Below, piece by piece: positions 1 through 9,934 of a DNA stretch of 64,000 nt. This stretch comes from Jaltomata sinuosa (Eukaryota > Streptophyta > Magnoliopsida > Solanales > Solanaceae). The notes under the pieces were generated by a model. It had not been told where the DNA came from. It saw only the letters and a list, made by a program, of their open reading frames with translations, and did not search any database. Position numbers and translations under genes: made by a program. Where the stretch lies: assembly GCA_003996215.1 (NCBI GenBank), contig QJPP01000277.1, forward strand, positions 620,001 to 684,000, given 5' to 3'. Position 1 is the first letter of the stretch. Every line of letters begins with the position of its first letter.

Positions 1-1368
1 GTGGGAAATCTCAGGAATGGGTGGAATGATCATAGTTTGGCCTGGGGATTGGGATTTTGTATAATTCGGGTAACTATTAGGCCATGTGGACTAATTTTAG
101 TATCTTGTAATCATTTTTAGACCCAGAACAAGCAAAGCTTCAAAACATGGGAAGGCTCCGGTCCAGTAGAGCTTTTGTGTAATTTGAGGTATGTGATGGT
201 TGTTGTTTTCCCAATATGCATTATGTGTTCATGTACTGTCGCTTAGTATTGTGTGAGTTTGCATATTTAGGGAATGGGATTATGAATGTCTAGTTATCCT
301 GTGTCAATTGTGTGAAATGAATTGGGTTTGATTTCTTGTTGGTTTACAAGTATGATATTATTCATTACTTAATTGACTTGTTGGATTGTGTGTGACATTC
401 GGTTAGCTCGGGTACCATGCTTGGTACAAGTTACATATTGGTTAGCTCGAGTACCACACTTGGTACGGGAATAATATTTGTGGGCTCAGGTACCATGCCT
501 GGTATGGGTTCTATATATCATTTGGCTCGAGTACCACACCTGGTACGGGTTTGATTTACTTGCATTGATTATATTCTATCGATGGTTGCATTAGTGGATC
601 GAGTTTTGTATTGTGATTATTGCATATGGTCCATGAGGGGCCGGGAGATTATATTTAAATATGAGGTTGGTCTTAGTGTACACCGGGATTGCATGTTGAA
701 CACATAAGTGGCGTCCTAGGAATGCTTGGTGGTCCGTGTTATACCAAAAGGATATATGTTTATTATCACTGGGTATTGTCAGTGGTTGTTAATTGGTTAC
801 ATGTGGTTGATATGTTAAGGAAGAGACTTGTAGTCTAGTTATACTGTTGATTTGTATTACGTGTTTACTTTACTTTACACAACATTGGTTTACTGTTCAT
901 ATCTTGTTTATTGGAGCTGTCTGATGATCCTACCAGTACATGGTGGTTGTGTATTGATTCTGCGCTTGCTTTCTTTTTGTGAGTACATGACATCTTTCAG
1001 TGGCTGACACGCGACCTCACTTGTAGTTTTGGTGATTTCAGGATTCAAGGGTGAGCTGTTCTTTCGGGTTACCTTATCTTCATCCTTGTTTAGTTATATC
1101 CCACTTGTTTCGAGCTTAAACTCTTGTTTTCTTTTGGGGTTGCATCCCCGTTCTAGATGCTTGGTAGAATGTTTTGGTATGGTGACTTTCAGGTTCTAGG
1201 GAGGTCTTCCGCTGATTCTTATTATGTTAGTGTTCTGAGATTATGAATGATAGTTTATTTATTGCAACTGGTTTTGAGTTGTTAAATTTGCTAAGTGTTG
1301 GGTCGATATTGGTTTGCTCACCCGGGGGTTTTGGGTGGGTGCCACTCACAACAGGTTGCATCGTGACA
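1..1368 (+). repeat. LTR-1: 3' part of a gypsy LTR, cut by the window edge
   Basis: The segment ends in ATCGTGACA, the kind of terminus (..CGTGACA) seen on the other chromovirus-like LTRs here when read in their sense direction. It carries a 40-bp subrepeat array (401-555) shared with solo LTR S1 and a downstream T-rich block. There is no coding region; the 68-codon frame at 1243-1449 runs across the LTR end and looks like chance. The left part lies outside the window, so solo or full-length status is unknown. Confidence 0.6.
401..555 (+). repeat. About 40-bp subrepeats with GTACCA/TGGTAC dyad
   Basis: Four units start near 401, 440, 480 and 521. Each carries GGCTCGAGTACCA, four variable bases, then TGGTAC, so GTACCA and TGGTAC form an inverted repeat with a 4-nt centre. 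The variable centre (TGCT, CACT, TGCC, CACC) alternates between two types. The same unit recurs three times in S1 at 7941-8046. Confidence 0.8.
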
Positions 1369-3561
1369 CATGTATATACTGAAAACATAATAGAAAATTG
1401 GACTAAGTATAGATGTCTGAGAATGCATAAGTCACACTATAGAATATAAGCTCTTTTGCTGAAGATGGTGTAAATCATGTTTCTTAACTATAACTGTGAG
1501 ATCATGATATTTAAACATACGTAAAATTGTTACCTGGAGATCCATAGACAAAACGATAAGTTATGTTTGTAAGTCATGAATTTGTACAGCTTAGCTGAAA
1601 TCATGAGTCATGCCAAAAGTCATGTCTAAAGTAAATCATTAAGAAAGTTTCTTCTACTGGGCATGATGAAAATACTAAAATAAGTGAACTTATGCAATGA
1701 CGAAGTAGATAACATGCAACTGAATAATACGGAACTGAATAACTGACTACAAGGTCATGCAATAACTAAATCTGAACTATGGGAGCTATTATTAACCGAC
1801 ATACCCCAAGCTAAGCTAACTATGGGGCCAACCTGTAACCTTGGCTCGGAGGGTGTTCATACCTTGCCAAGGGTACAAACACTGGCTGGCATGGATCCAC
1901 TAATCTGATGTCCAAAAAGGACTAAGGTGTCGAGCCTAATCTGATGGGTGACCCTTTAGAACCTACGGTGGCGCCGTAGTTATGGATCATGGGGACTTCT
2001 ATTAAAGGTCTTAGCCTAAATTGATGAGTAAGCCTTCATCCCCACATCCGCTCGATGCTAAGTACTACTCCCAACTGAATATATAAGTAAACTGACATAC
2101 TGGATAGCTCAAAATATTGATTTTCTGAGAATGCAAAGTAATACTGAGAATGAAAGCATTTAAATCATGTCATTTTGAATAATTAGGCATCTATATGAAA
2201 ATGCATGAAATATAAACTAATCGGGTGTTCATAACCCACCATCCTAAGAAATTGGATTACTGTCAACAATTCAAGAATCTGAAATAAATATGCAATTCAA
2301 AATCATAGTTCAAAGTCATGGATTAGACAACATGCTGAGAGTTTGGGGACAACTTCCATAGTCAAAATCATTATGAGGAAACTTAAACTTGTTTAGACTG
2401 AATAATGACAAGTTGAACTGAATTCTGAAGGAAAAGTTAGGTTCTGAGAAAATATTATAAAATCAGGCTAAAACTTGCTTCTCCCAAATATCATAGGTTT
2501 TGGAATCTATTTGCAAGAATTCATGTAAAAATCATTCTAACAAGGGTAGTAGTTATGTATAATCATAAAGAAATCGAATTCATAGTGAAACACATATTTG
2601 GGTAAGAACTCTAGAATCATAACTTATAAAATCATATTGAAATCTGAAACTTTAGACATGAGGGTGAAAAGAAACCCTCATTAAAATATCACATACCATT
2701 TTAATGGAGAATCTTGAACTGAACTTGGAGGATTTGATCTTGAGGATGAACCCTAGGTTTTGGCTTCTTTGAGAGAACCTTTCTTATGTTCTGAAGTTTC
2801 ATCGTAAGAACGAGAGGAGAATAGGCTGAGAAAATGACCTTATTGGTGTTTAAAGACATAGGGTAGGGGTTCTAGGGCAAGGAAAAGTCTAAAATACCCC
2901 TAGGAGACTTAAATAAATGACTTCTAAAAAAGAAAATTTGACGCAGAGTTCCATGGGCATGAACCACGGCCCGTGGAATTGGGGTCGTGGTTCTTGGGCA
3001 TTTTTTAGGCCTCTGGACTGATTTCCATGAGGTAAAACCACGGTCTGTGGTTTGATCCATCAGTCGTGGATCAACTTCATAAATATCAGGCCAAAAAGTG
3101 ATCTACAGGTTCAGTTTCATGGAGGCAAACCACGGGCCGTGGTTTGATCCACGAGCAGTGGATGCCTCTCGTGGTTGTTGTCTATCAGACAGTCATAATT
3201 TAGTAAAATGCTAATAACTTTTTACTCTGACTTGAATTAATGTGCAGTTAGTGGTGTTGGAAAGAAGACATGAAGATCTTTAATTTGGTGGGTATTAGGC
3301 GACCTAACTCGTTATATTCTAGGAGTAAGGATTGTTTGAAATTGACCCTTACAAAATCCTATACCAAAACTCAATTGGTATGGAAGCTTTCAACTCAACT
3401 TTGAGCTAAGGGTTATTTATGATCCTAATTCTTATCTAATACACTTTCCACACATAATAATTGATATTGACACATATGTTCCATTTGAAATCATCTGGTT
3501 CAGGTCTAGCAACATATGAAAAATAGCTTGGATCTTAGCCTAGGATTTTTGGGGTGTTACA
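1364..3561 (-). repeat. LTR-2: gypsy LTR on the minus strand
   Basis: Read on the minus strand it begins TGTAACACCCC (3561 leftward), a typical plant gypsy LTR start, and appears to end near 1364 with ..TGTGTCA. No primer site or polypurine tract flanks it and no coding domain is visible, so it is probably a solo or truncated LTR. I find no convincing target-site duplication (CATCG on the left, CTATT on the right). The left border overlaps the end of LTR-1 by about 5 bases and is uncertain. Confidence 0.55.
2941..3175 (-). promoter_or_regulatory. Palindromic GC-rich island in LTR-2 U3
   Basis: Three copies of a CCACGG/CCGTGG dyad with a single central base occur (near 2963, 3040 and 3130). 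Two of them are followed by GATCCA..TGGAT dyads. The block is much richer in C+G than the surrounding LTR. A weak TATA-like stretch (ATTTATTTAAG, minus strand, near 2910-2922) lies downstream in the sense direction. Confidence 0.5.
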
Positions 3562-3894
3562 CTATTGGGCGGTGCCCAGGCAGTGCACCATGGCCTTCTC
3601 TTTGCTCTTTATCTGATGGTTGAGCTCTGAGGCGGCACCCCAGGAAGTACCCCAAGGGTATTTCATCCGGTCTCTTTCCTCCTTTGTTCCCAAGCTTTAG
3701 CATTTTGTTTTATTAGCTCTCGTGGGTCAATTTTTTCCATATATTTATCTGCAAAACACATCTAATCGCACAATTAGCACACCATAAAGAATATATCAAT
3801 AATCTCCATAATATAAGTGAATTATGTCCTCAAAACAAGGTAAAATATGGGTAAAACATGGCAAGGGAGAGTATAAATATGCCCAATATCACCA
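3562..3894 (-). repeat. Athila-like 3' LTR fragment
   Basis: On the minus strand this starts TGGTGATATTGGGC, directly after a purine tract (AAGTGTGGGG). It resembles the start of LTR-C at 57476 (TGGTGATGTGGGAC), including a following TATTTATACTC. It is cut at 3561 by LTR-2. A GC-rich word block (GGGC-GGT-GCCC and GGCGGCACCCC) lies at 3568-3655; the second word is shared with LTR-B near 12536. Confidence 0.6.
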
Positions 3895-3909
3895 CCCCAC
3901 ACTTAAACC
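3895..3909 (-). other. Polypurine tract of the Athila-like element
   Basis: The minus-strand sequence GGTTTAAGTGTGGGG abuts the LTR start at 3894. This is where plus-strand DNA synthesis is primed in LTR elements. The same tract, AAAGTGTGGGGG, precedes LTR-C at 57477. Confidence 0.65.
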
Positions 3910-5869
3910 TTTTTTTATCCTCGAAGAAGCATTAAACTTCATAAAAAAATTAAATTAGAAACACCACCACTTTGGTTAATACAAACAATTAGTCCATTTA
4001 ACAAATCACAACATCAAGTATACTTCTCGATTATTATGCAAGATGTACAAATAAACAACAAACTTCTAACCTCCTAGCCTTAAAGACGGACTCTAACTCA
4101 TCAAATTTAAGTTTGCTCACCTACTCTATCAAAGAAAGCTAATAAAATCACATATCTATCATAAAACAAGTGCCCTCAGAAGAAGGAATATTTCATACAC
4201 TTAATTTTAATAATCAAGTATAATTTAAGGACTTAACATCAAAGAACAACTTTCGCACTGACAAAAGAATTCACATGTATGCACAAAGAACCATAGGCTT
4301 GCCCATTATGTTCATATCCACTAATTAAGCATGCTCGAATAGAATCAAATAGGACTTTAATGAGTTATAATGTTGACTAGGGTACAGGTAGGAAAACTAT
4401 ATAATAGTGACTTAAACTTTCCTAAACACTTCGCATTTTTTTAGACTTCATCACCCATTATTTTTAGTACTTCATATTTTTTAGCCCTCTCTTCAATTAT
4501 TTTCACTAGTATTCTTATCATATCTAGAGCGTTTCAATGATCTTTTTTTTTCAAGCAATATTTTTTTCATGTCACATTCTTTCGAAGAGGGCTTTTTCAT
4601 CACTTTGTAGCTATCATTGGTCACCTTTTTCACTTAATTATCCCTTTGTTTCAAATTTAATAATTTTATCACAGTCTATGCTACAGTGCTCAAGGAAGCA
4701 GAATGCAAAAACTAGAGATTTAATAAATGGGTCAAGGTAAAAATATGGCTACCAAACAAAAGGCTACAGGCTCAAAGGGTCTAACTAGTGGTAACAATAT
4801 CTGAAAAGGCTAAATTCACAAGATAAATCAAAGAAAGACTATTATCATCTTTTAAATAAAGCAACACTTTTTATTTCACTTCAATAACATGAATAGAAAG
4901 TCTTAAACTAAGATACAAGATATGAAATATTCAAGAAATCTTCACCACACATGGAATAAGTATCAATCAAGATGGATCAATTTCACTCTAAGATAGACAT
5001 GGTCATAGCAAACTACAAAATAAGAATAAGCTCTATACAGAGTTACTACCATGAGCCTAGATATCAAAAGATTTAATATTTTATTACATTCAAGCACTCA
5101 CAGGAATGTACTACTCAAGCTCAGGCCTTAATTGCTAGTATCAACAAGTCAAAAAAGGTCTTTTCTTTTCCCTTTAAAAAAAATCTACTCCTAAAAAATA
5201 CCAAAGATTTAATGACTATAGTTCCTTTAAGACGATCGTCATCCATCCATCATAGAGAAAAGTCTCTATCTATAACTAAAAAAACTATTAAAAAATAAAA
5301 AGTTACCCGGTTCAAAGGCCCACCTCGAAAAAGAAACAAAAACAAAAACAAAAAATTTGTAACTTTTTTTAAAAAAAATTTTACTCAAATAAATTAAAAT
5401 AAAATCCTATGGCATCCTCACCATTAACCTCTTCACTCACCGATTCCTTTAATAAGAGGAATGCCCGGAATGCTTGCTTTTTCTTGCTACTGGTTTATTC
5501 CTGTCCCACTTCTGCTTTCCTCACTCCCCGGCTTGCTTGCGTAGTAAAAAGAAAGAAAGCGTCTATGGCAGATGGAATACAAATTATTGGAAGAATCCCC
5601 ACCCCACATTAAAAATCATGCTTTATCCCCAAAGTAATTTAAAGTAAAAGATGAAGAACAAGGGTGAGAGATAATCCCTGAGGCCCTCTAGGGCCTAGTT
5701 AACAACATATTTTCTCAATTTTTATCAAGAGTTGCATGACTCCACACTTAAGACCAACCATGCTCCTTAGCTTAAAATTCAGGTACTCAGACTTTTCCAA
5801 ACCTGCAAAACAAAAATAACACCAAGAAAATGATACTACAAAAATAAAAAATAAGAAGTTACACTACAA
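3910..5869 (-). repeat. Athila-like 3' internal region, no coding domain seen
   Basis: AT-rich sequence between the polypurine tract and the conserved motif at 5870. It has short A-rich runs (an AAAAAC repeat at about 5335-5356) and no recognisable domain in any frame. By position it is the 3' untranslated or decayed env-like part of the Athila-like element. Confidence 0.45.
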
Positions 5870-5935
5870 ATTGGGTTGCCTCTCAATAAGCGCCTAAATT
5901 AATATTGCGGCACGACGTTATCAAGTTCACCACTT
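5870..5935 (-). other. Conserved post-pol motif of Athila-like elements
   Basis: The plus strand reads TTGGGTTGCCTCTCAATAAG followed by CGCCTAA..GCGGCACGACG. I recall this wording just after integrase in many plant Athila elements, so it marks the end of pol. Here no integrase precedes it, only the 81-codon ORF that ends at 5941. The identification rests on memory of the motif. Confidence 0.45.
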
Positions 5936-5940
5936 TTTTT

Positions 5941-6186
5941 TCACTTAGAACTTATTAATTGCACTCCTAACTTTGCATCAAATTTTCTGTTCCGCTCAAG
6001 GGGCGGTAGTACAAAGATGAAGGAACCAAGTAAAGGATGTCGCATCTTGCATTTCTTGGCCCTTAAGTGAGGATTGTTATTTTGTCTCTTTGGTGTGGCA
6101 AATTTTATAATGTAAGGGCCTTGTTCCTCATCTAGACACTTCTCCACTGATTCAGATGACTCGATTCTCATGTCATCTTTTAACAT
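5941..6186 (-). pseudogene. Small ORF of an Athila-like derivative, unknown function
   Basis: This 81-codon frame lies in element sense (minus strand). It has an acidic N-terminal part (ESSESVEKCLDEE) followed by a basic segment (TPKRQNNNPHLRAKKCKMRH) and a short hydrophobic stretch (LLGSFIFVLPP). It ends a few bases before the conserved post-pol motif, where the end of the element's main coding region would be expected. I recognise no known domain. It is probably the C-terminal piece of a gag-like protein in a derivative lacking pol. Its true start is uncertain because the upstream sequence (6187-6787) has stops and frame changes. Confidence 0.35.
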
Positions 6187-6787
6187 AATGTAAAAAAATG
6201 ATTAAAATAAGGTCTAACACATCCTAACTCCAAACTTCCATTATTTACGACATGCTCACTTTTGCGCATTTCCTCAATGTTGGTATTAATGAATAAAAAA
6301 TAGTTAAATAGTTGGAATTCCTCTTTCTACTTCACGAGTTGGCCAGTATACACAACAATTGGTGATTGAGCATCATACGCCTCAAGCTTTTTGTTTAAGT
6401 GATCCTCTAAGTGTTGAATATCTTAGCCAAATTGGTCTATCTCTTGTCTGAGCTCAACTCTTTCTTATCTCAGTTGTGTCGTCATGTTTGTAAAGACTAT
6501 CATGGAGAAACTCATGGAATTTAATTTGTTTCTCTTGTTCCTTTGGCCAATATTGGATCACTATGTCTGCTTTCTTATCCATTGATGAGAAGGGACTGGA
6601 GAAATCTTGAACCAAATTAGTATATCAATACCGTTTTGATCCGAGCTGTTATAGTTGATGGTTGTTTCTGAATTCCATCTCTACTATAGAACCGGACGTG
6701 AGAGTTTCTTCTATAGCTTTCTCCTAGTAGAGAATCACTTTTTTCTTCTACCAGGGGTTCTTCTTGGGTATTGTCTAAGACCACAAC
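6187..6787 (-). pseudogene. Decayed gag-like coding remnant
   Basis: In element sense, broken frames give a predicted helical or coiled stretch (near 6380-6460, with LRQEIDQFG and DIQHLEDHLNKKLEAYDAQ) and an acidic stretch near 6720-6787 (DNTQEEPLVEEKSDSLL). Several stops and at least one frame change interrupt them. It lies between the zinc-knuckle ORF (9701-9806, on the other side of the S1 insertion) and the 81-codon ORF, so the three may be parts of one former protein. Confidence 0.35.
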
Positions 6788-6907
6788 TGTAATGACCTAT
6801 TCAGTCGTTATTAAAAGGCACCTCATTACGGGTTGCAGGAATTATTGAATTACGTTATTTAATTAATTTGAGATGACACGATGAAAATTTTTGGAATTTG
6901 AAATTTT

Positions 6908-7033
6908 GCTCGGGCTGATATCATCGCTCTATAATTGGAATTTTCCTGCTATAGCACCACCGTAGTAGTATCCGGTAGGTCGCTATAGCGGAATGATGGA
7001 ACCAGTAACTAGAAAATGCAGATTTTATATATG
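6908..7033 (+). promoter_or_regulatory. Palindromic island plus TATA box in S1
   Basis: The words TGCTATAGCA and CGCTATAGCG lie between 6908 and 7005. They are followed by TTTATATATGG (7023-7033), a good TATA box, then a leader rich in CTTCTTCATTT. This is the predicted U3/R border of the LTR. Confidence 0.6.
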
Positions 7034-7940
7034 GACTTCTCTTCTTCATTTGCAAAAAAGACGAGGGTTTCTCCAAAAACCCTCATAGGCTGCTCCAAAG
7101 CTTGGTATCAATGGAGAGGAAGGATTTTTGCTCGGATGGGGTAATATCCATGGATTCTACACCTACTTTCCAATAGGATTCGCCTTCACAGAGCCAGAAG
7201 TTTGTGTTTAGACTTCTGAAGCAATTGCTTGGCGTCCAGGTAGGGTAGGTTTAATTGAGTAGTCTAGTCCTATTTTTGAATTCATAATATATTGTAGATT
7301 TATAAGAGATTTATGCTTAAGCCTTCGGGCTCGGAGTCTGGATGGATGAAACGTATTGATTATTGTTGTTTAGGGTGGGAAATTACTATGGTAGGTAATG
7401 TTGACCCTATGATTGACACTGGGTATTTATTTCGTGGTTGTTAATCTTTGGGTAATCAAATTTTGGTGTGGTTTCATGATACCAGTAATGATTAAAGAGT
7501 AAAGGAATTTCTAGATCATAGCAGGTTCTCAAGCTTTGTATGAATTTAGGAAATGGAATGGATAAGGAAGGTACTGAGTTCATGGTATTAAGAAAGGGAT
7601 TTCCTGGGGATGGTTGTATACTCCTAAATAAGTCCAGTATGGAGATTTATGTATTATGTGCTTAATTTATTGGGTCGGGATTGGTCTTTAATGTCGGGAT
7701 AATGAACTAAGTCAGTTGTAGTAGGTGATGGTTGAATTGTTTTCCAAATTACGTTATTTATGCATGTTAACTTTTTCATTAGTATTGCCTGTACATTATG
7801 TGCTTTAGGGAATAAGGGAATGAATGTTAATGATATCTGGTTGTCAATCTAATGCAATAAACTTGTCTTAAATACATGTTGATTTTATAAGTGTGGGTTG
7901 TTTTTTATTGTGGTTGTGATTGTTATAATATCTGTGACTT

Positions 7941-8046
7941 TTGGTTGGCTCGAGTACCATGCCTGGTACAGTTCATTGGTTGGCTTGGGCACCACACCTA
8001 GTATATATTCTATTATGGTTGTTTTGGGTACCATGCCTAGTACATG
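7941..8046 (+). repeat. About 39-bp subrepeats with GTACCA/TGGTAC dyad in S1
   Basis: Three units of about 39 bp, the first carrying GTACCATGCCTGGTAC. They correspond to the array at 401-555 in LTR-1, so the two LTRs share a subfamily feature. Confidence 0.75.
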
Positions 8047-9232
8047 TTTGGTTATGCTTATGTGTGTTAGTTCTATGAGTGAACCAGGTTTATTTCTTGT
8101 GATATAATTATTACATGTTGGTCCATGAGTGTCTGGATTATTGTATTTAAATTCTAGAGTGGTTCTTATGTAGACCAGAATTGCATATTAAATACCATAG
8201 ATGATGTCTTAGGGATCCTTGGGTGGTTTGAGTTACTTAAAAGATGTGTTGAATATCATACAGGTTGTTGCGGTTGATGTATGGACGTGTTTCATGTGGT
8301 TGTTGAGTCAGTATATTGACCGGGGTGCCATACGGGTGGTCTACGGACTTGGCTTCATGCTGGGGGTTAGGGTGATTGACTTAGGATTCCGACTAAGAGT
8401 TTATCAGGTTGTTCATTAAATTGGCTAAGGGTCAAGGGACAAGGTTGTTGACTTAGGGTCTTAGGTAAGAGGGATGGACCCGCTGACAGGTTTAATTTAT
8501 AACTGAATTATAGGGTCGAAGTTAGTAAGGTTTTCCTTATGTTGGCAAGATGGATGGGTTTGGAGAGAGTCTTAGTGTTGTAAGGGGTGTAATGTCTTCT
8601 AATGATGGAGTTGGTAGAGGAATAAGGTAGGAATCCTTGGGGGAAGAGTGTATGCAGTGCATGGGTATGTGTAGCTTTGATTGTGTAGCTTCCATATTGC
8701 ATGTTTCTTTTTGGATTTTTACATAATGTTATGTGGTGGATTCTGGTAGACCGATGATGTCTACCAGTACATGTTGTTTGTACTGATACTACGTTTTCTA
8801 TGCCCTTTGGGTATAGTCTGGTTACAGGATCAGTGATGTTTCTTAGGTGAAGACGATGGTAATCTCCAGGAACTTCTACTTATCTCTACCTATGATGGGA
8901 GTTGTGTACACTTTCATGTTATTTCATATCTCTTAGTAGCTCTTGTACCTGTTTAGACTAGTTCCTAGGGAGGATTTTTGTTGTTTTTGTAAAGAATTTT
9001 ATTGTACTCAAGATTTTGGTAACAGTTTTAATTATTAAAGGCATTTCTTATGTTTTCTTATTGACTTTCGCATTACCTATTTAAATCGGGTGGTCGGGTT
9101 CTCTCTGTGCTAGCATGTGTTACTTGAAGCTCTTGGTTATGGATGATCTGTGCTAGCTCCTTCTGCCTTGCTTATTGCCTCAGTGACTGCTTTCTTGCTA
9201 TCTGTTACTTACTGCTTTTATATCTTATATGC

Positions 9233-9312
9233 GCTCAATCGGCCTATGATACCTACTGAGTACCCGTGGTTTTGCTGCTCATACTACACTTCTGCACTTT
9301 TTTGTGCAGATA
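9233..9312 (+). promoter_or_regulatory. Conserved LTR block with stem-loop, S1 copy
   Basis: The block reads GATACCTACTGAGTACCC, then CTCATACTACACTTCTGCAC. It ends in a perfect 6-bp stem CTGCAC-TTTTTT-GTGCAG (9292-9309), 391 nt before the LTR 3' end. Related blocks sit at a similar distance from the sense 3' end in S2, F, G, K, L and N. The role is unknown; poly(A)-site or R-region structure is a reasonable guess. Confidence 0.65.
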
Positions 9313-9700
9313 TTAGCTGAGCTTTCGCCGTTGATCACGTTGGAGACTCGTGCAGCTTTTGGATCTTTGAGACTAGGGTGAGCGCCTGACGGTCGGCGCT
9401 TGTCTACATCTCATCTGTTGTACTATTGATCCTTGTACTTTCGGAGGCAATTTATGTTGTATTTTGTTACTACTAGCACTTGTATCCTATTAGAAGCTTC
9501 TGTACTATTGATACCAAGTCTTGGGGTTGGTGTAGTTTCCTTTATGTATTTATATTCGAGTTTTTCTTTCGCTTATTTCTGCTTGCAGGTGCATTTTGGT
9601 TAGGTAGTAGCCCATTACTAACCGTTCTGGGCTACGAGAATTGGTTCGCCTACTGGGTGATTGTAGGTGCCATCATGACTTGAGAAATCGGGTCGTGACA

Positions 9701-9806
9701 TAATTCTACACCTTCGTCCAAGGTGGGGTCCTCCACAATAAACACAATAGTCGAGAATATAAATTGGGATGCAACTATTAACATTTTTAGCATTCAAATA
9801 ATCCAT
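9701..9806 (-). pseudogene. Start of a zinc-knuckle (gag-like) ORF
   Basis: On the minus strand an ATG at 9806 opens a frame that contains YCVYCGGPHLGRRC, a C-x2-C-x3-H-x4-C zinc-knuckle of the kind seen in Athila Gag (C-x2-C-G-G-x-H-x4-C). The frame then meets the S1 insertion at 9700. Remarkably, the ATG is only about 107 bases from the primer-binding site, so this protein begins almost with its knuckle, not with a long Gag N-terminus. It is either a derivative element with a tiny Gag or the product of an internal deletion. Confidence 0.5.
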
Positions 9807-9912
9807 GATGTCATCAAAAAACTAAAACTAAACAAAAGAAAAATAACTATTCACAAAATTGAACTAGAGTAAGTAAACTCAAATTCTAAACCAACTCAAT
9901 ATGCCAAATTGT

Positions 9913-9930
9913 TCCGCGGCAATGGTGCCA
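9913..9930 (-). other. Primer-binding site, tRNA-Asp type, next to LTR-A
   Basis: Minus-strand TGGCACCATTGCCGCGGA matches the Athila tRNA-Asp primer site as I know it (TGGCGCCGTTGCCGGGGA) at 15 of 18 positions. It lies 4-5 bases inside LTR-A and fixes the orientation as minus. Confidence 0.65.
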
Positions 9931-9934
9931 TTTT

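Larger units (their letters stand above)
6788..9700 (+). mobile_element. S1: solo LTR of a chromovirus-like gypsy element
   Basis: The unit begins TGTAATGACC and ends GGGTCGTGACA, is 2.9 kb long and contains no coding domain, primer site or polypurine tract. Its last 100 bases match, in reverse complement, the outer ends of the N LTRs (GCCATCATGA, GGTTCGCCTACTGG). It splits an Athila-like coding region. The flanking bases (ACAAC on the left, TAATT on the right) do not form a target-site duplication, so it may have arisen by recombination between elements or the duplication has decayed. Confidence 0.75.

Noticed and set aside
1364..3565. Target-site duplication for LTR-2
   Set aside because: CATCG and CTATT do not match, and shifting the borders by a few bases does not help.
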